The position numbers and the translations under genes were made by a program. From Parabacteroides distasonis ATCC 8503 (GTDB lineage: Bacteria; Bacteroidota; Bacteroidia; Bacteroidales; Tannerellaceae), in NCBI RefSeq assembly GCF_000012845.1, contig NC_009615.1, forward strand, positions 3,660,501 through 3,724,500: 64,000 nucleotides of DNA, written 5' to 3'. Every line of letters starts with the position of its first letter. Positions within the stretch are counted from its first letter, which is position 1. Below, in pieces: positions 44,311-52,902 of this stretch. The notes beneath the pieces were generated by a model, which was given only the letters and a program-made list of their open reading frames with translations, made no database searches and had not been told where the DNA came from.

Positions 44311-44390
44311 AATTCCGATTGTGCGCTTAGGAAAACTTGTGCAGTTGGCGTATTTCAAAAAGTTACGTATATTAGTGGTCTGAATCTAAT

Positions 44391-45536
44391 ATGAAAAACA
44401 TGAGAAAACTATATTATTTAGTGATGATAAGTCTGGCTTCCATTTTGATCGCATGCGAGAATCGATCGGAAGAGTGGGACGTGGTGGATTTCGGAAACGA
44501 TTGTACGGTTGGCTTGCAGGAACATTTGGAATGCAGATTCATTCCTTTGGAGACGAAGGATAGCGTGCTGTTAAAAGATCTCTACCGGGTTTGCTGGGTG
44601 GACGATCGTATTTTTGTATTCGATAGAAGTGATGAGATAAATGCGCTTTTTGTATTCAGTGATCAAGGAAATTTTATTACTCGTGTAGGCTTGCGGGGAC
44701 AAGGGCCGGAAGAGTATCTTTATCTAACTCACTTTTTCGTGGATGAGAAAGAGCGAATCTTGACATTGGTGGATTTTGGTGGGACGGCCTTATTGCGTTA
44801 TGATCTGGATACCTATCAATATATATCCACGCAAGATGTAGCTGATTATTTTGTGGACTGCGCCCCTTTGGATAAGGAGAATTGGATTTGGTATTATCCT
44901 TTGGGATTTGCGACACCGCAAAGGGAAAACTTCTATCTGAAAGCCACGGACAGGAAAGGAGAGCAAGACGCATTGTTGGGACCGGCTTATTTCACGTCCG
45001 GCCATACGATCAATGGGAGCAAGACGTTGCATGCCTTTGCTGGGGATTGGTATGCGCATTTCCCCTTTACCCCCGAAGTGTGGAAAGTGAAGGACGGGAT
45101 GTTGGAGCCTGCTTATAAAGTTCGCTTCGGAGATAAAAGTATGCCTCCTATCGAGTATGTCAAGGAGAAAGGGAGAGGCGGGAGAGATTTCTCTGGCGAT
45201 CTGTTTCGCTCCGGCTATGTAAATTCTTTTGGGCTGCTGGAGACCGAACAGATCCTGCATGCGACCTATATGTGCGATAAGGTAACTTACTTCGGATTTT
45301 ATGACAAGGATAGGAAAGAGGCATTCTCGTATGCGTTCCCCAACTTCATAAGGGCTACGGGGTTGACAGGCTTTTACGGTATTTGCGGAGTGTATAAAGA
45401 TTATTTTATCGGGAAGATCAGTTCGACGGTGCTGTTGCGTAATCAGATACATTATGAGGATTTGAGACGGATAGCGGAGAATCGTACACAGGACGATAAT
45501 CCGATCTTATGTTTATTTAAAATAGAAAGGTCATGA
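44391..45536 (+). CDS. 6-bladed beta-propeller lipoprotein (DUF5128/BF3164-like)
   Basis: 381 aa. Signal MKNMRKLYYLVMISLASILI with lipobox LIAC. The pattern LECRFIPLETKDSVLLKDLY, RIFVFDRSDEINALFVFSDQ, GNFITRVGLRGQGPEEYLYL and ERILTLVDFGGTALLRYDLD is typical of the Bacteroidota 6-bladed propeller lipoproteins, which have NHL-like blades and no known enzymatic residues. Its stop overlaps the next gene's ATG by four bases (ATGA), and the downstream gene encodes a related propeller. Both are probably surface or periplasmic binding proteins; ligand unknown. ATG at 44400 is an equally good start. Confidence 0.85.
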   Translation: MKNMRKLYYLVMISLASILIACENRSEEWDVVDFGNDCTVGLQEHLECRFIPLETKDSVLLKDLYRVCWVDDRIFVFDRSDEINALFVFSDQGNFITRVGLRGQGPEEYLYLTHFFVDEKERILTLVDFGGTALLRYDLDTYQYISTQDVADYFVDCAPLDKENWIWYYPLGFATPQRENFYLKATDRKGEQDALLGPAYFTSGHTINGSKTLHAFAGDWYAHFPFTPEVWKVKDGMLEPAYKVRFGDKSMPPIEYVKEKGRGGRDFSGDLFRSGYVNSFGLLETEQILHATYMCDKVTYFGFYDKDRKEAFSYAFPNFIRATGLTGFYGICGVYKDYFIGKISSTVLLRNQIHYEDLRRIAENRTQDDNPILCLFKIERS

Positions 45537-46528
45537 GAGTATTGTATGGGATTATTGTATTCTTCGCTTTGTTTCTTCTCGCTTGTTCCGATGCGGAAAG
45601 AGAAGAAAAACGGCTGGAGGGAAATTTGTTAATGAAAGGGGATTCTGGTGTATGCTATGATGGGATTGGTCTTACCGAGTCTTATTTGGTGTTGTTGGCT
45701 CGTGGGTGTGATACGATCATTCAAGTATTCGACAAAGATGATTTGTCGCACCTGCATGCGTTTGCGTTGAAAGGATATGGTGCCACTTATTTCTCTAATC
45801 CGGAGTTTATGAAGTCAAATACAAAAGAACCCGCCGGAAAGGATGAGTTCTGGATCGTGGATAACCAACTTACATTTAATAAGATGCAGGTGCTGGCGGA
45901 TTCTTTGCGTTTTGATCGGAAATATATACTAATACCCGAACTTGTTCCCTCTACGCATTATAATGTCACCACGAAAGAAGTTTATGCGGTTCCGATCGTA
46001 GAGAAAAATGTTTATGGTCCTTTCTGCTATGCGAATCGGGAAGAGGGAATTTATTGGGTGGAGCCACCAAAAGTAGCAAGAACGTATCGTTCTTGTAAGC
46101 ACGTCGCTTATTTGCCTAATCTTTGTGTGAATGAGCGGCAAAACAGTGTGGTTGCTGCCTTGCGTTTCTTCAACCAAATTGATTTTTACGATTTGAAGGG
46201 AACTTATCAAAGGAGCTTTACGTATGGGAAGGAGCCTATCGTGCCTTTACTGAAGAAGAATGATACCCAAGTGGATGTTCTTGGGACGACAAAATGCTTT
46301 ATCGATATATTCGGTACGGATCAGTATGTATATTGCTTGTACGATGGTTCTGTGGATTTTTCTAATTTATCCACATTGCTGGTTCTTTCTTGGGATGGCA
46401 AGTTAAAGAAGCAATTGAATTTTGATCGTTCAATAAAGAGGATTGCCGTAGACCTTTCCGATGGTTTTCTGGTCGCCTTGGCTCTTGATGAAAGTGGAGC
46501 ATTGGATGTGGTAAAGTATTCGATATGA
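45533..46528 (+). CDS. BF3164-family beta-propeller lipoprotein
   Basis: 331 aa. Lipoprotein signal MRVLYGIIVFFALFLLAC with lipobox LLAC. Features GIGLTESYLVLLARGCDTII, QVFDKDDLSHLHAFALKGYG, and later FIDIFGTDQYVYCLYDGS, LLVLSWDGKLKKQLNFDRSI resemble TolB-like/BF3164 propellers. It is translationally coupled to the preceding propeller lipoprotein. No function is known. Confidence 0.85.
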   Translation: MRVLYGIIVFFALFLLACSDAEREEKRLEGNLLMKGDSGVCYDGIGLTESYLVLLARGCDTIIQVFDKDDLSHLHAFALKGYGATYFSNPEFMKSNTKEPAGKDEFWIVDNQLTFNKMQVLADSLRFDRKYILIPELVPSTHYNVTTKEVYAVPIVEKNVYGPFCYANREEGIYWVEPPKVARTYRSCKHVAYLPNLCVNERQNSVVAALRFFNQIDFYDLKGTYQRSFTYGKEPIVPLLKKNDTQVDVLGTTKCFIDIFGTDQYVYCLYDGSVDFSNLSTLLVLSWDGKLKKQLNFDRSIKRIAVDLSDGFLVALALDESGALDVVKYSI

Positions 46529-46669
46529 AGATTATTTATTTATAACTCTATCAGGCGGATGGGCGTAAGTTGATAAAGGTTGGCGTGGAATTTAGCGCTA
46601 TAGAACGTAATATTAGTCGTTGGCTGTATTTTTGATGCCTCTTCGTGAAGGTGTTCTCAAATAAAATAC

Positions 46670-46677
46670 TATTTTTG
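46670..46677 (+). promoter_or_regulatory. -7 box (TATTTTTG) of the serine acetyltransferase gene
   Basis: Matches TAnnTTTG. Transcription starting near 46681-46684 excludes the in-frame ATG at 46645 and favours 46705. Confidence 0.6.
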
Positions 46678-46704
46678 CGCATTATAAAGAATATTCCGCA
46701 AATA

Positions 46705-47604
46705 ATGGATATACAGAGGCATAGTAGCGTATTGGGCGATACGGTGGAGAAGCTGTCGGATGAGGCATCGTATAAACAATTGTTCCATGCGTACAGGGAT
46801 GAGGAGGCGCTGCCCTCGGGCGAGGTGCTGAAAGAGATCATCGATCTATGCCGTGCGATCCTGTTCCCCGGTTATTATGGGAATGCCCGTATCAGTAAAC
46901 AGACGATCCGTTTTCATACGGGCGTAAATGTTGAGACTCTTCATTCTTTATTATCCAAGCAGGTTTATGCGGGACTTTGTTTTGCGGATACATCTTGCGT
47001 GACTTGCCCGGAAGAAAAGATCTCCGCTGAGGCAGAGGCTATTTCGGAGGCTTTCATCTCTACGCTTCCGGAGATTCGCGGTCTGCTGGCTACGGATGTG
47101 GAGGCGACTTTCAATGGCGATCCCGCCGCTCAAAATCTAGGTGAGGTCATATTTTGTTATCCCGGTTTCCGGGCGATCGGTAATTACCGGATCGCCCATC
47201 AATTGTATAAGCTCGGGGTTCCTTATATTCCTCGTATGATTACGGAGATGGCACATTCCGAGACCGGTATCGATATCCATCCGGGCGCGAAGATCGGTCA
47301 TCATTTCTCGATAGACCACGGGACGGGTACGGTGATCGGCGAGACGAGCGTGATCGGCAATTACGTCCGAATCTTTCAGGGCGTCAGCTTGGCGGGAGAG
47401 AAACTTCCCCCCGATGAGAACGGTAACGCTATCCGTGGCGTAGCCCGTCATCCTATCTTGGAAGATCATGTGACAGTATATTCTAATTCCACCTTAATCG
47501 GTAAAATCCGGATTGGCGGAGGGGCTACGATATGTGGTAACGTCTGGATAGCGGAGGATGTACCGGCAGGGAGTACGGTTACACAATTGAAAATTGAGAA
47601 TTGA
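46705..47604 (+). CDS. cysE: Serine O-acetyltransferase
   Basis: 299-aa cytoplasmic enzyme that acetylates serine for cysteine synthesis. An N-terminal helical domain (~1-180) precedes a left-handed beta-helix of hexapeptide repeats: GIDIHPGAKIGHHFSIDHGT, GTVIGETSVIGNYVRIFQGV, VTVYSNSTLIGKIRIGGGAT. The catalytic His is in IDHGTG. The start 46705 is set by the promoter. The last residues VTQLKIEN and the stop are encoded inside a repeat (47585-47610), so the natural C-terminus has been replaced or extended. Confidence 0.92.
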   Translation: MDIQRHSSVLGDTVEKLSDEASYKQLFHAYRDEEALPSGEVLKEIIDLCRAILFPGYYGNARISKQTIRFHTGVNVETLHSLLSKQVYAGLCFADTSCVTCPEEKISAEAEAISEAFISTLPEIRGLLATDVEATFNGDPAAQNLGEVIFCYPGFRAIGNYRIAHQLYKLGVPYIPRMITEMAHSETGIDIHPGAKIGHHFSIDHGTGTVIGETSVIGNYVRIFQGVSLAGEKLPPDENGNAIRGVARHPILEDHVTVYSNSTLIGKIRIGGGATICGNVWIAEDVPAGSTVTQLKIEN

Positions 47605-47731
47605 AAATTATCAAGAGGGTAGCCGGAAGGAGATCGAAGCATGTCAGAGAGCGAAATGAGAATAATTAATAATAAACAACGTAATACGCAATTGGGAATA
47701 ATTTTCAATTCTCAATTCTCAATTTTCAATT
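47585..47731. repeat. Inverted-repeat element of the AATTGAGAATTG type between cysE and the methyltransferase
   Basis: The left end 47585-47610 (AATTGAAAATTGAGAATTG and on) is the reverse complement of the right end 47698-47731, apart from one extra CTCAATT-type unit on the right. The 87-base interior is not repeated and shows no gene. The left end encodes the last cysE residues; the right end stops four bases before the next ATG. A single copy of the end sequence recurs at 51461-51480. It is MITE-like: inverted ends, no coding capacity. Confidence 0.8.
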
Positions 47732-47734
47732 AAA

Positions 47735-49285
47735 ATGAGCGAGACATTTGAAATGGTGGCCAAAACCCTATACGGGTTGGAAGAGATCTTGGCCGAGGAG
47801 TTATTAGCTTTAGGTGCCAACGACTTGCAGATCGGTCGTCGTATGGTTTCCTTTACGGGTGATAAGGAATTGCTTTATAAAGCGAATTTCCACTGCCGTA
47901 CTGCCCTGCGCATTCTGAAACCGATTTATCATTTCAAGGCCAAAGATGCTGATACCGTTTATAAAGAGGTGAAAAAGGTAGAGTGGGAGAAGTATTTGTC
48001 GCTGGACAAGACGTTCGCGATCGACTCGGTGATCTATTCCGAGGATTTCAATCACTCGAAGTTTGTCGCTTACCGTACGAAAGACGCTATCGTGGATTAT
48101 TTCATCGAGAAGTTCAAGAAGCGTCCGTCCGTTCGTGTCAATAACCCGGACTTATATATCAATATCCATATTTCGCATAACGATTGTACCTTATCTATCG
48201 ATAGCTCCGGCGAGTCTTTGCACAAGCGTGGTTATCGGGTGGATCAAACGGAAGCTCCGTTGAATGAGGTGTTGGCTGCCGGCATGATCCTAAAAACCGG
48301 TTGGAAAGGAGAATCTAATTTCGTAGATCCGATGTGTGGTTCCGGTACATTGTTGATCGAGGCTGCCATGATCGCCTTGAATATCGCTCCGGGTATCCAT
48401 CGGAAAGAGTTCGCTTTCCAGAAATGGGTGGACTATGATGAGGAATTGTTCGATCGTATTTATAATGATGAGAGCGGGGAGCGTGAGTTCGCTTTCCATT
48501 GCTATGGCTCCGATATTTCCCAAGCCGCTATCGATATCGCCTTGGAGAATATCCGTAGCGCTGGCTTGATGAAATATATCGATCTGAAGGTGAAACCGTT
48601 CCAACAATATACAGAGGCTCCGAAGCCAGGTATATTGGTGACGAACCCACCTTATGGAGAGCGTATATCATCTCGTGATCTATTGGGATTGTATAATATG
48701 ATCGGCGAGCGTTTGAAACATGTGTTCATGGGATATAAGGCTTGGATTTTGAGCTATAAAGATGAATGTTTCGATAAGATCGGCTTGCGCCCGAGCGAGA
48801 AGATCAAATTGATGAACGGTTCCTTGGAGTGCGAATACCGTTGCTATGAGTTATTTGAGGGAACCAATAAGGACTTCAAAAAGGCATTGAATGAGGATGG
48901 AGAGGAGCGTCCGCGCAGATCGGAAGGCTCTTTCGAGCGTAGAGGCAATGATCGTCCAAACTTCCGTACGGGTCGTGTGGATCGTCCGGAGCGTCGTTTC
49001 GCCGCTGCTCATAGCGAGGATGATGAGGAGCGTTTCGCTTCCATTCCGGGGAAACGTATCTTTGGAGAGGATCGGGGAGAGGATCGTCCGGTCCGCAAGA
49101 AATTCGTGGATGCCCCGGTTCGTAAGCCGATCAAGCCAAAAGGAGAACGTCCTGTGAAAATGCGTTATCGGGATGAGGATGACCGTAAGAAAGGGTTTGG
49201 CGATCATAAGCGGGATGGAAAGCGCCCGTTTAGCAAACCTATAAAGCCTATAAAACGGAGAGGGTATGATGATTATGAGGATTAA
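47735..49285 (+). CDS. THUMP-domain class I rRNA methyltransferase (RlmL-type) with basic tail
   Basis: 516 aa. N-terminal THUMP domain (~1-160: FEMVAKTLYGLEEILAEELL, YRTKDAIVDYFIEKFKKRPS), then a Rossmann-type methyltransferase (~160-380) with SAM motif VDPMCGSGTLLIEAAMIALN and catalytic NPPYGERI (N-P-P-Y motif for amino-group methylation). The family includes RlmL, which methylates G2445 of 23S rRNA. The last ~130 residues are an unstructured tail very rich in Arg, Lys, Glu, Asp and Pro (RPRRSEGSFERRGNDRPNF, KPIKRRGYDDYED), probably an RNA contact. It overlaps the following DPP-IV gene. Confidence 0.9.
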   Translation: MSETFEMVAKTLYGLEEILAEELLALGANDLQIGRRMVSFTGDKELLYKANFHCRTALRILKPIYHFKAKDADTVYKEVKKVEWEKYLSLDKTFAIDSVIYSEDFNHSKFVAYRTKDAIVDYFIEKFKKRPSVRVNNPDLYINIHISHNDCTLSIDSSGESLHKRGYRVDQTEAPLNEVLAAGMILKTGWKGESNFVDPMCGSGTLLIEAAMIALNIAPGIHRKEFAFQKWVDYDEELFDRIYNDESGEREFAFHCYGSDISQAAIDIALENIRSAGLMKYIDLKVKPFQQYTEAPKPGILVTNPPYGERISSRDLLGLYNMIGERLKHVFMGYKAWILSYKDECFDKIGLRPSEKIKLMNGSLECEYRCYELFEGTNKDFKKALNEDGEERPRRSEGSFERRGNDRPNFRTGRVDRPERRFAAAHSEDDEERFASIPGKRIFGEDRGEDRPVRKKFVDAPVRKPIKPKGERPVKMRYRDEDDRKKGFGDHKRDGKRPFSKPIKPIKRRGYDDYED

Positions 49286-51467
49286 ATCATCTTTATTCAT
49301 AAGCCTATGTCTGATTTTATTAACGATGTCGATTACCGCCCAAGATAAGCAACTCTCCTTGCACGACTTGATTCCGGGAGGAAAAACGTATAGCCGCTTC
49401 GTACCTCGTGACTTGAAACAGTTACGATGGTGCGGGGACGAGTACTTATATGTTAAGGGAGATAGCGTGTTAGGAGCTAAGCCGGGGAAAAAAGAAGAGG
49501 TCCTTTTTTCGTTGGAAAGACTGAATGGGGCCTTGACGGTGGCAAACCTACAGACGGTTGGTTCCTTGCCTAGCTTTTCGGTACCCTATGAAAGTGGTTC
49601 GGTCTTGGCTTTTACTAGCAAACAGCACCGGATTCATTATGACTATAAGAAGAATAAGGTAGTCGCTGATTATGCTTTGAAGAATAACTGGGCGAATTAT
49701 GACTTTTGTCCGGCTACGAATAACTTAGCTTTTACGGAGGGAAACAATGTGCATATTTTATCCCCGGATGGACGAAATACGATTGTTACACGTGAAACAC
49801 AGGATGGAATCGTATGCGGACAGGCTGTCCATCAACGGGAGTTCGGGATTACGAAAGGTATGTTTTGGTCTCCTAAAGGTTCGGCTCTAGCGTTTTATCG
49901 TATGGATGAGCGTATGGTGACCGCTTACCCGCTGGTGAATATCGATACTCGTTGCGCTACGCCGGTTCCTCATAAATATCCGATGGCTGGAATGAAGAGC
50001 CATGAGGTTACGGTGGGTGTCTATCAGGTAGCTACCGGGCAGACGGTTTGGTTGGAGACAGGCTTGCCGAAAGAGAAATATTTAACAAATATCGCTTGGA
50101 GTCCGGATGAGAAGAGTATTTATATCGCTGAGTTGAATCGTGAGCAGAACGAGATGCATTTGGTGCGGTACTCTGCCTTGACGGGAAAGAAAGAGGCTGA
50201 TCTGTTTACCGAGACGGATCGTTGTTATGTGGAGCCGCAGCATCCCGTGCTTTTCTTGCCGAACGATCCGGATAAGTTTATCTGGCAGAGTGAGGCGGAT
50301 GGCTATAACCATCTATATCTGTATGATACGACTGGAAAGGAATTAAGGAAGCTAACCGGTGGGGAATGGGTGGTTACCAAGGTGCTAGGCTTTAGCAAAG
50401 ACGGAAATAAGGTGATTTTCGAGGGAACGGCACCTCATCCCGTATCTCCGAATATGCAAGGAACGGGGATGCAACGTTATATTTGGGAGACGGATTTGAG
50501 AACGGGTGATATCATGAATTGCTTGAGTTGGAAAGTGGGCGTGCACCGTTGGTTGCTGAGTCCCTCCGGCGAATATGCGATTGATTATGTAAGTTCTCCT
50601 TCTACCCCGAGGGATATCGATTTAATCCGTGTAAAGGACGCTAAGGTGATTTCTACCTTACTTTCCGCTCCGGATCCTTTTAAATCGTATCGGATGCCGC
50701 AGATCAAGGTTGGATATATCCTTGCTGCCGATGGTAAGACTCGCTTGAATTACCGGTTGACTTTACCGCCGGATTTGGATGAGACGAAGAAGTATCCTAC
50801 GATTGTCTACGTCTATGGAGGCCCGCATGCCCAATTGGTTACGGGCGACTGGCAAAACGGGGCTCGTGGCTGGGATCTCTATATGGCACAAAGAGGTTAT
50901 GTGATGTTTTCCGTGGATAGCCGTGGCTCGGCGAACCGCGGGCATGCTTTTGAGAGCGTGATTCATCGTAATTTGGGTATCAACGAGATGGCGGATCAAG
51001 TGAAGGGGGTCGAGTTCTTGAAATCCTTGCCTTATGTGGATGCCGACCGTATCGGGGTACATGGCTGGAGTTATGGCGGTTTTATGACAACGAACTTGAT
51101 GCTGACGTATCCGGAGATCTTTAAGGTGGGCGTGGCCGGAGGGCCGGTTATCGACTGGAGCAATTACGAGATCATGTATGGCGAGCGTTATATGGATCGC
51201 CCGCAGGATAATCCGGAAGGTTATAAGAACGCGAACCTGAAACTGAAGGCCGGCAATCTGAAAGGCCATCTGCTGATGATACATGGGGATATCGATCCGG
51301 TGGTAGTGTGGCAACACAGCCTAGGTTTCTTGAAGGCTTGCGTAGAGGCTGATACGTATCCGGATTACTTTGTTTATCCTCGTCATGAGCATAACGTGAC
51401 CGGTAAGGACCGTCCGCATTTGCATGAGAAGATTACGAGGTATTTCGATGATTACTTGAAAAATTGA
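49275..51467 (+). CDS. Dipeptidyl peptidase IV-family serine protease (S9B)
   Basis: Secreted or periplasmic exopeptidase that releases X-Pro or X-Ala dipeptides. From ATG 49275: signal peptide MRIKSSLFISLCLILLTMSI, an eight-bladed propeller (~60-470) and the alpha/beta-hydrolase domain (~475-730) with GWSYGGFMTTNL (nucleophile S599), an acid in MIHGDIDPVVVW and a catalytic His in YPRHEHNVTG. Length 730 is typical for Bacteroidota DPP-IV; proteins of this kind work with asaccharolytic peptide use. ATG 49266 would overlap more of the upstream gene. Its last codons (LKN-stop) lie in a copy of the AATTGAGAATTG repeat. Confidence 0.93.
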   Translation: MRIKSSLFISLCLILLTMSITAQDKQLSLHDLIPGGKTYSRFVPRDLKQLRWCGDEYLYVKGDSVLGAKPGKKEEVLFSLERLNGALTVANLQTVGSLPSFSVPYESGSVLAFTSKQHRIHYDYKKNKVVADYALKNNWANYDFCPATNNLAFTEGNNVHILSPDGRNTIVTRETQDGIVCGQAVHQREFGITKGMFWSPKGSALAFYRMDERMVTAYPLVNIDTRCATPVPHKYPMAGMKSHEVTVGVYQVATGQTVWLETGLPKEKYLTNIAWSPDEKSIYIAELNREQNEMHLVRYSALTGKKEADLFTETDRCYVEPQHPVLFLPNDPDKFIWQSEADGYNHLYLYDTTGKELRKLTGGEWVVTKVLGFSKDGNKVIFEGTAPHPVSPNMQGTGMQRYIWETDLRTGDIMNCLSWKVGVHRWLLSPSGEYAIDYVSSPSTPRDIDLIRVKDAKVISTLLSAPDPFKSYRMPQIKVGYILAADGKTRLNYRLTLPPDLDETKKYPTIVYVYGGPHAQLVTGDWQNGARGWDLYMAQRGYVMFSVDSRGSANRGHAFESVIHRNLGINEMADQVKGVEFLKSLPYVDADRIGVHGWSYGGFMTTNLMLTYPEIFKVGVAGGPVIDWSNYEIMYGERYMDRPQDNPEGYKNANLKLKAGNLKGHLLMIHGDIDPVVVWQHSLGFLKACVEADTYPDYFVYPRHEHNVTGKDRPHLHEKITRYFDDYLKN

Positions 51468-51480
51468 GAATTGAAAATTA
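51461..51480. repeat. Single AATTGAGAATTG end copy at the DPP-IV/purD junction
   Basis: AAATTGAGAATTGAAAATTA is identical to bases 47591-47610 of the inverted-repeat element. It overlaps the stop codon of the DPP-IV gene and lies nine bases before the purD ATG. Confidence 0.8.
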
Positions 51481-51488
51481 GAAGAGAT

Positions 51489-52760
51489 ATGAATATATTG
51501 TTATTAGGCTCTGGTGGGCGTGAGCATGCGATCGCTTGGAAGATCGCTCAAAGCCCGAAAGTTGATAAGTTATTTATCGCTCCCGGTAATGCGGGAACTG
51601 CGTTGGTAGGAACGAACGTGGATATCAAAGCGGATGATTTTGCCGCTATCAAGGATTTTGTGTTGGCGAACCAAGTGAATATGGTCGTGGTAGGTCCCGA
51701 GGACCCATTGGTGAAGGGTGTTTATGATTATTTCAAGAAGGATGAGGCATTAAGCTCCATCCCCGTGATCGGCCCGAGTGGGGAAGGTGCCCAATTGGAA
51801 GGTAGCAAGGATTTCGCCAAGGCGTTCATGATGCGTCATAATATCCCGACTGCTCGTTATAAGAGTATTTCCGTTGAAAACTTAGAGGAAGGTTATGCGT
51901 TCTTGGAATCTCTTTCCGCTCCTTATGTATTGAAAGCGGATGGATTGGCTGCCGGTAAAGGGGTACTGATTATCGATAACTTGGAGGAAGCCAAGAAAGA
52001 GCTGGGAGATATGCTGGGCGGAATGTTTGGCGACGCGAGCAAGACGGTCGTGATCGAGGAGTTCTTGGATGGTATCGAATGCTCCGTATTCGTCTTGACG
52101 GATGGCAACGATTACAAGGTGCTTCCGGTAGCGAAAGATTATAAGCGTATCGGCGAGGGCAATACGGGCTTGAATACCGGTGGCATGGGAGCTGTTTCTC
52201 CGGTTCCTTTCGCTGATGAGGTCTTTATGGCGAAGGTGGACGAGCGTATTATCCGTCCTACCGTAGAGGGATTGAAAGCGGAGCATATCGATTATAAAGG
52301 TTTCATCTTCTTGGGTCTGATCAATGTGAAGAATGAGCCGATGGTTATAGAATACAATTGTCGTATGGGTGATCCGGAGACGGAGGTAGTCATGCTTCGT
52401 ATCCAAAGCGATTTGGTTGATTTGCTGGAAGGGGTAGCGGAAGGTAATTTAGCGGGGCGTACATTGGTACAAGATCCTCGTGCGGCGGTTACGGTTATGT
52501 TGGTAAGCGGCGGTTATCCGGAGGCTTACGAGAAAAATAAGGTAATCACGGGATTGGATGGCGTATCCTCGAACAATATAGTGTTCCATGCCGGAACGAA
52601 GCTGGTAGACGGCCAGATCCTGACGAATGGCGGCCGTGTGATCGCGGTCAGTTCGTATGGGGCTACTAAGGAAGAGGCTTTGGCCCAATCTTTCGCCGGA
52701 GCTAAGCAGATCGATTTCGATAAGAAGTATTTCCGTCGGGATATCGGGTTTGATTTATAA
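51489..52760 (+). CDS. purD: Phosphoribosylamine-glycine ligase
   Basis: Second step of de novo purine synthesis: joins glycine to phosphoribosylamine using ATP. 423 aa. ATP-grasp enzyme with N-terminal [20 protein letters not shown], glycine-rich [35 protein letters not shown] and [15 protein letters not shown], and [19 protein letters not shown] 51489 is preferred: the frame extends back to 51471 only through a TTG within the repeat. Complete and ordinary. Confidence 0.96.
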   Translation: MNILLLGSGGREHAIAWKIAQSPKVDKLFIAPGNAGTALVGTNVDIKADDFAAIKDFVLANQVNMVVVGPEDPLVKGVYDYFKKDEALSSIPVIGPSGEGAQLEGSKDFAKAFMMRHNIPTARYKSISVENLEEGYAFLESLSAPYVLKADGLAAGKGVLIIDNLEEAKKELGDMLGGMFGDASKTVVIEEFLDGIECSVFVLTDGNDYKVLPVAKDYKRIGEGNTGLNTGGMGAVSPVPFADEVFMAKVDERIIRPTVEGLKAEHIDYKGFIFLGLINVKNEPMVIEYNCRMGDPETEVVMLRIQSDLVDLLEGVAEGNLAGRTLVQDPRAAVTVMLVSGGYPEAYEKNKVITGLDGVSSNNIVFHAGTKLVDGQILTNGGRVIAVSSYGATKEEALAQSFAGAKQIDFDKKYFRRDIGFDL

Positions 52761-52773
52761 TTGCGTTTATCGA

Positions 52774-52881
52774 GAACGCCGGTCGGCATTTGCAGTGAAC
52801 GTCAGTCGGCGTTTACGGTGAGTACCGGTCGGCGTTCACTACGAACGTCGCTCCGGTGCTTGCACTAACGCAGGTACCGTA
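52774..52881. repeat. 23-nt tandem array, GAACG-CGGTCGGCGTT family
   Basis: Four units follow one another: 52774-52796, 52797-52819, 52820-52842 and 52843-52866 (23, 23, 23 and 24 nt), and a partial fifth reaches 52881. Consensus GAACGTCGGTCGGCGTTTGC, with substitutions in each unit. GC-rich compared with the flanks. It lies between purD and the next membrane-protein gene. Confidence 0.8.
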
Positions 52882-52902
52882 TTTTCACACTAAGATAAGA
52901 TT

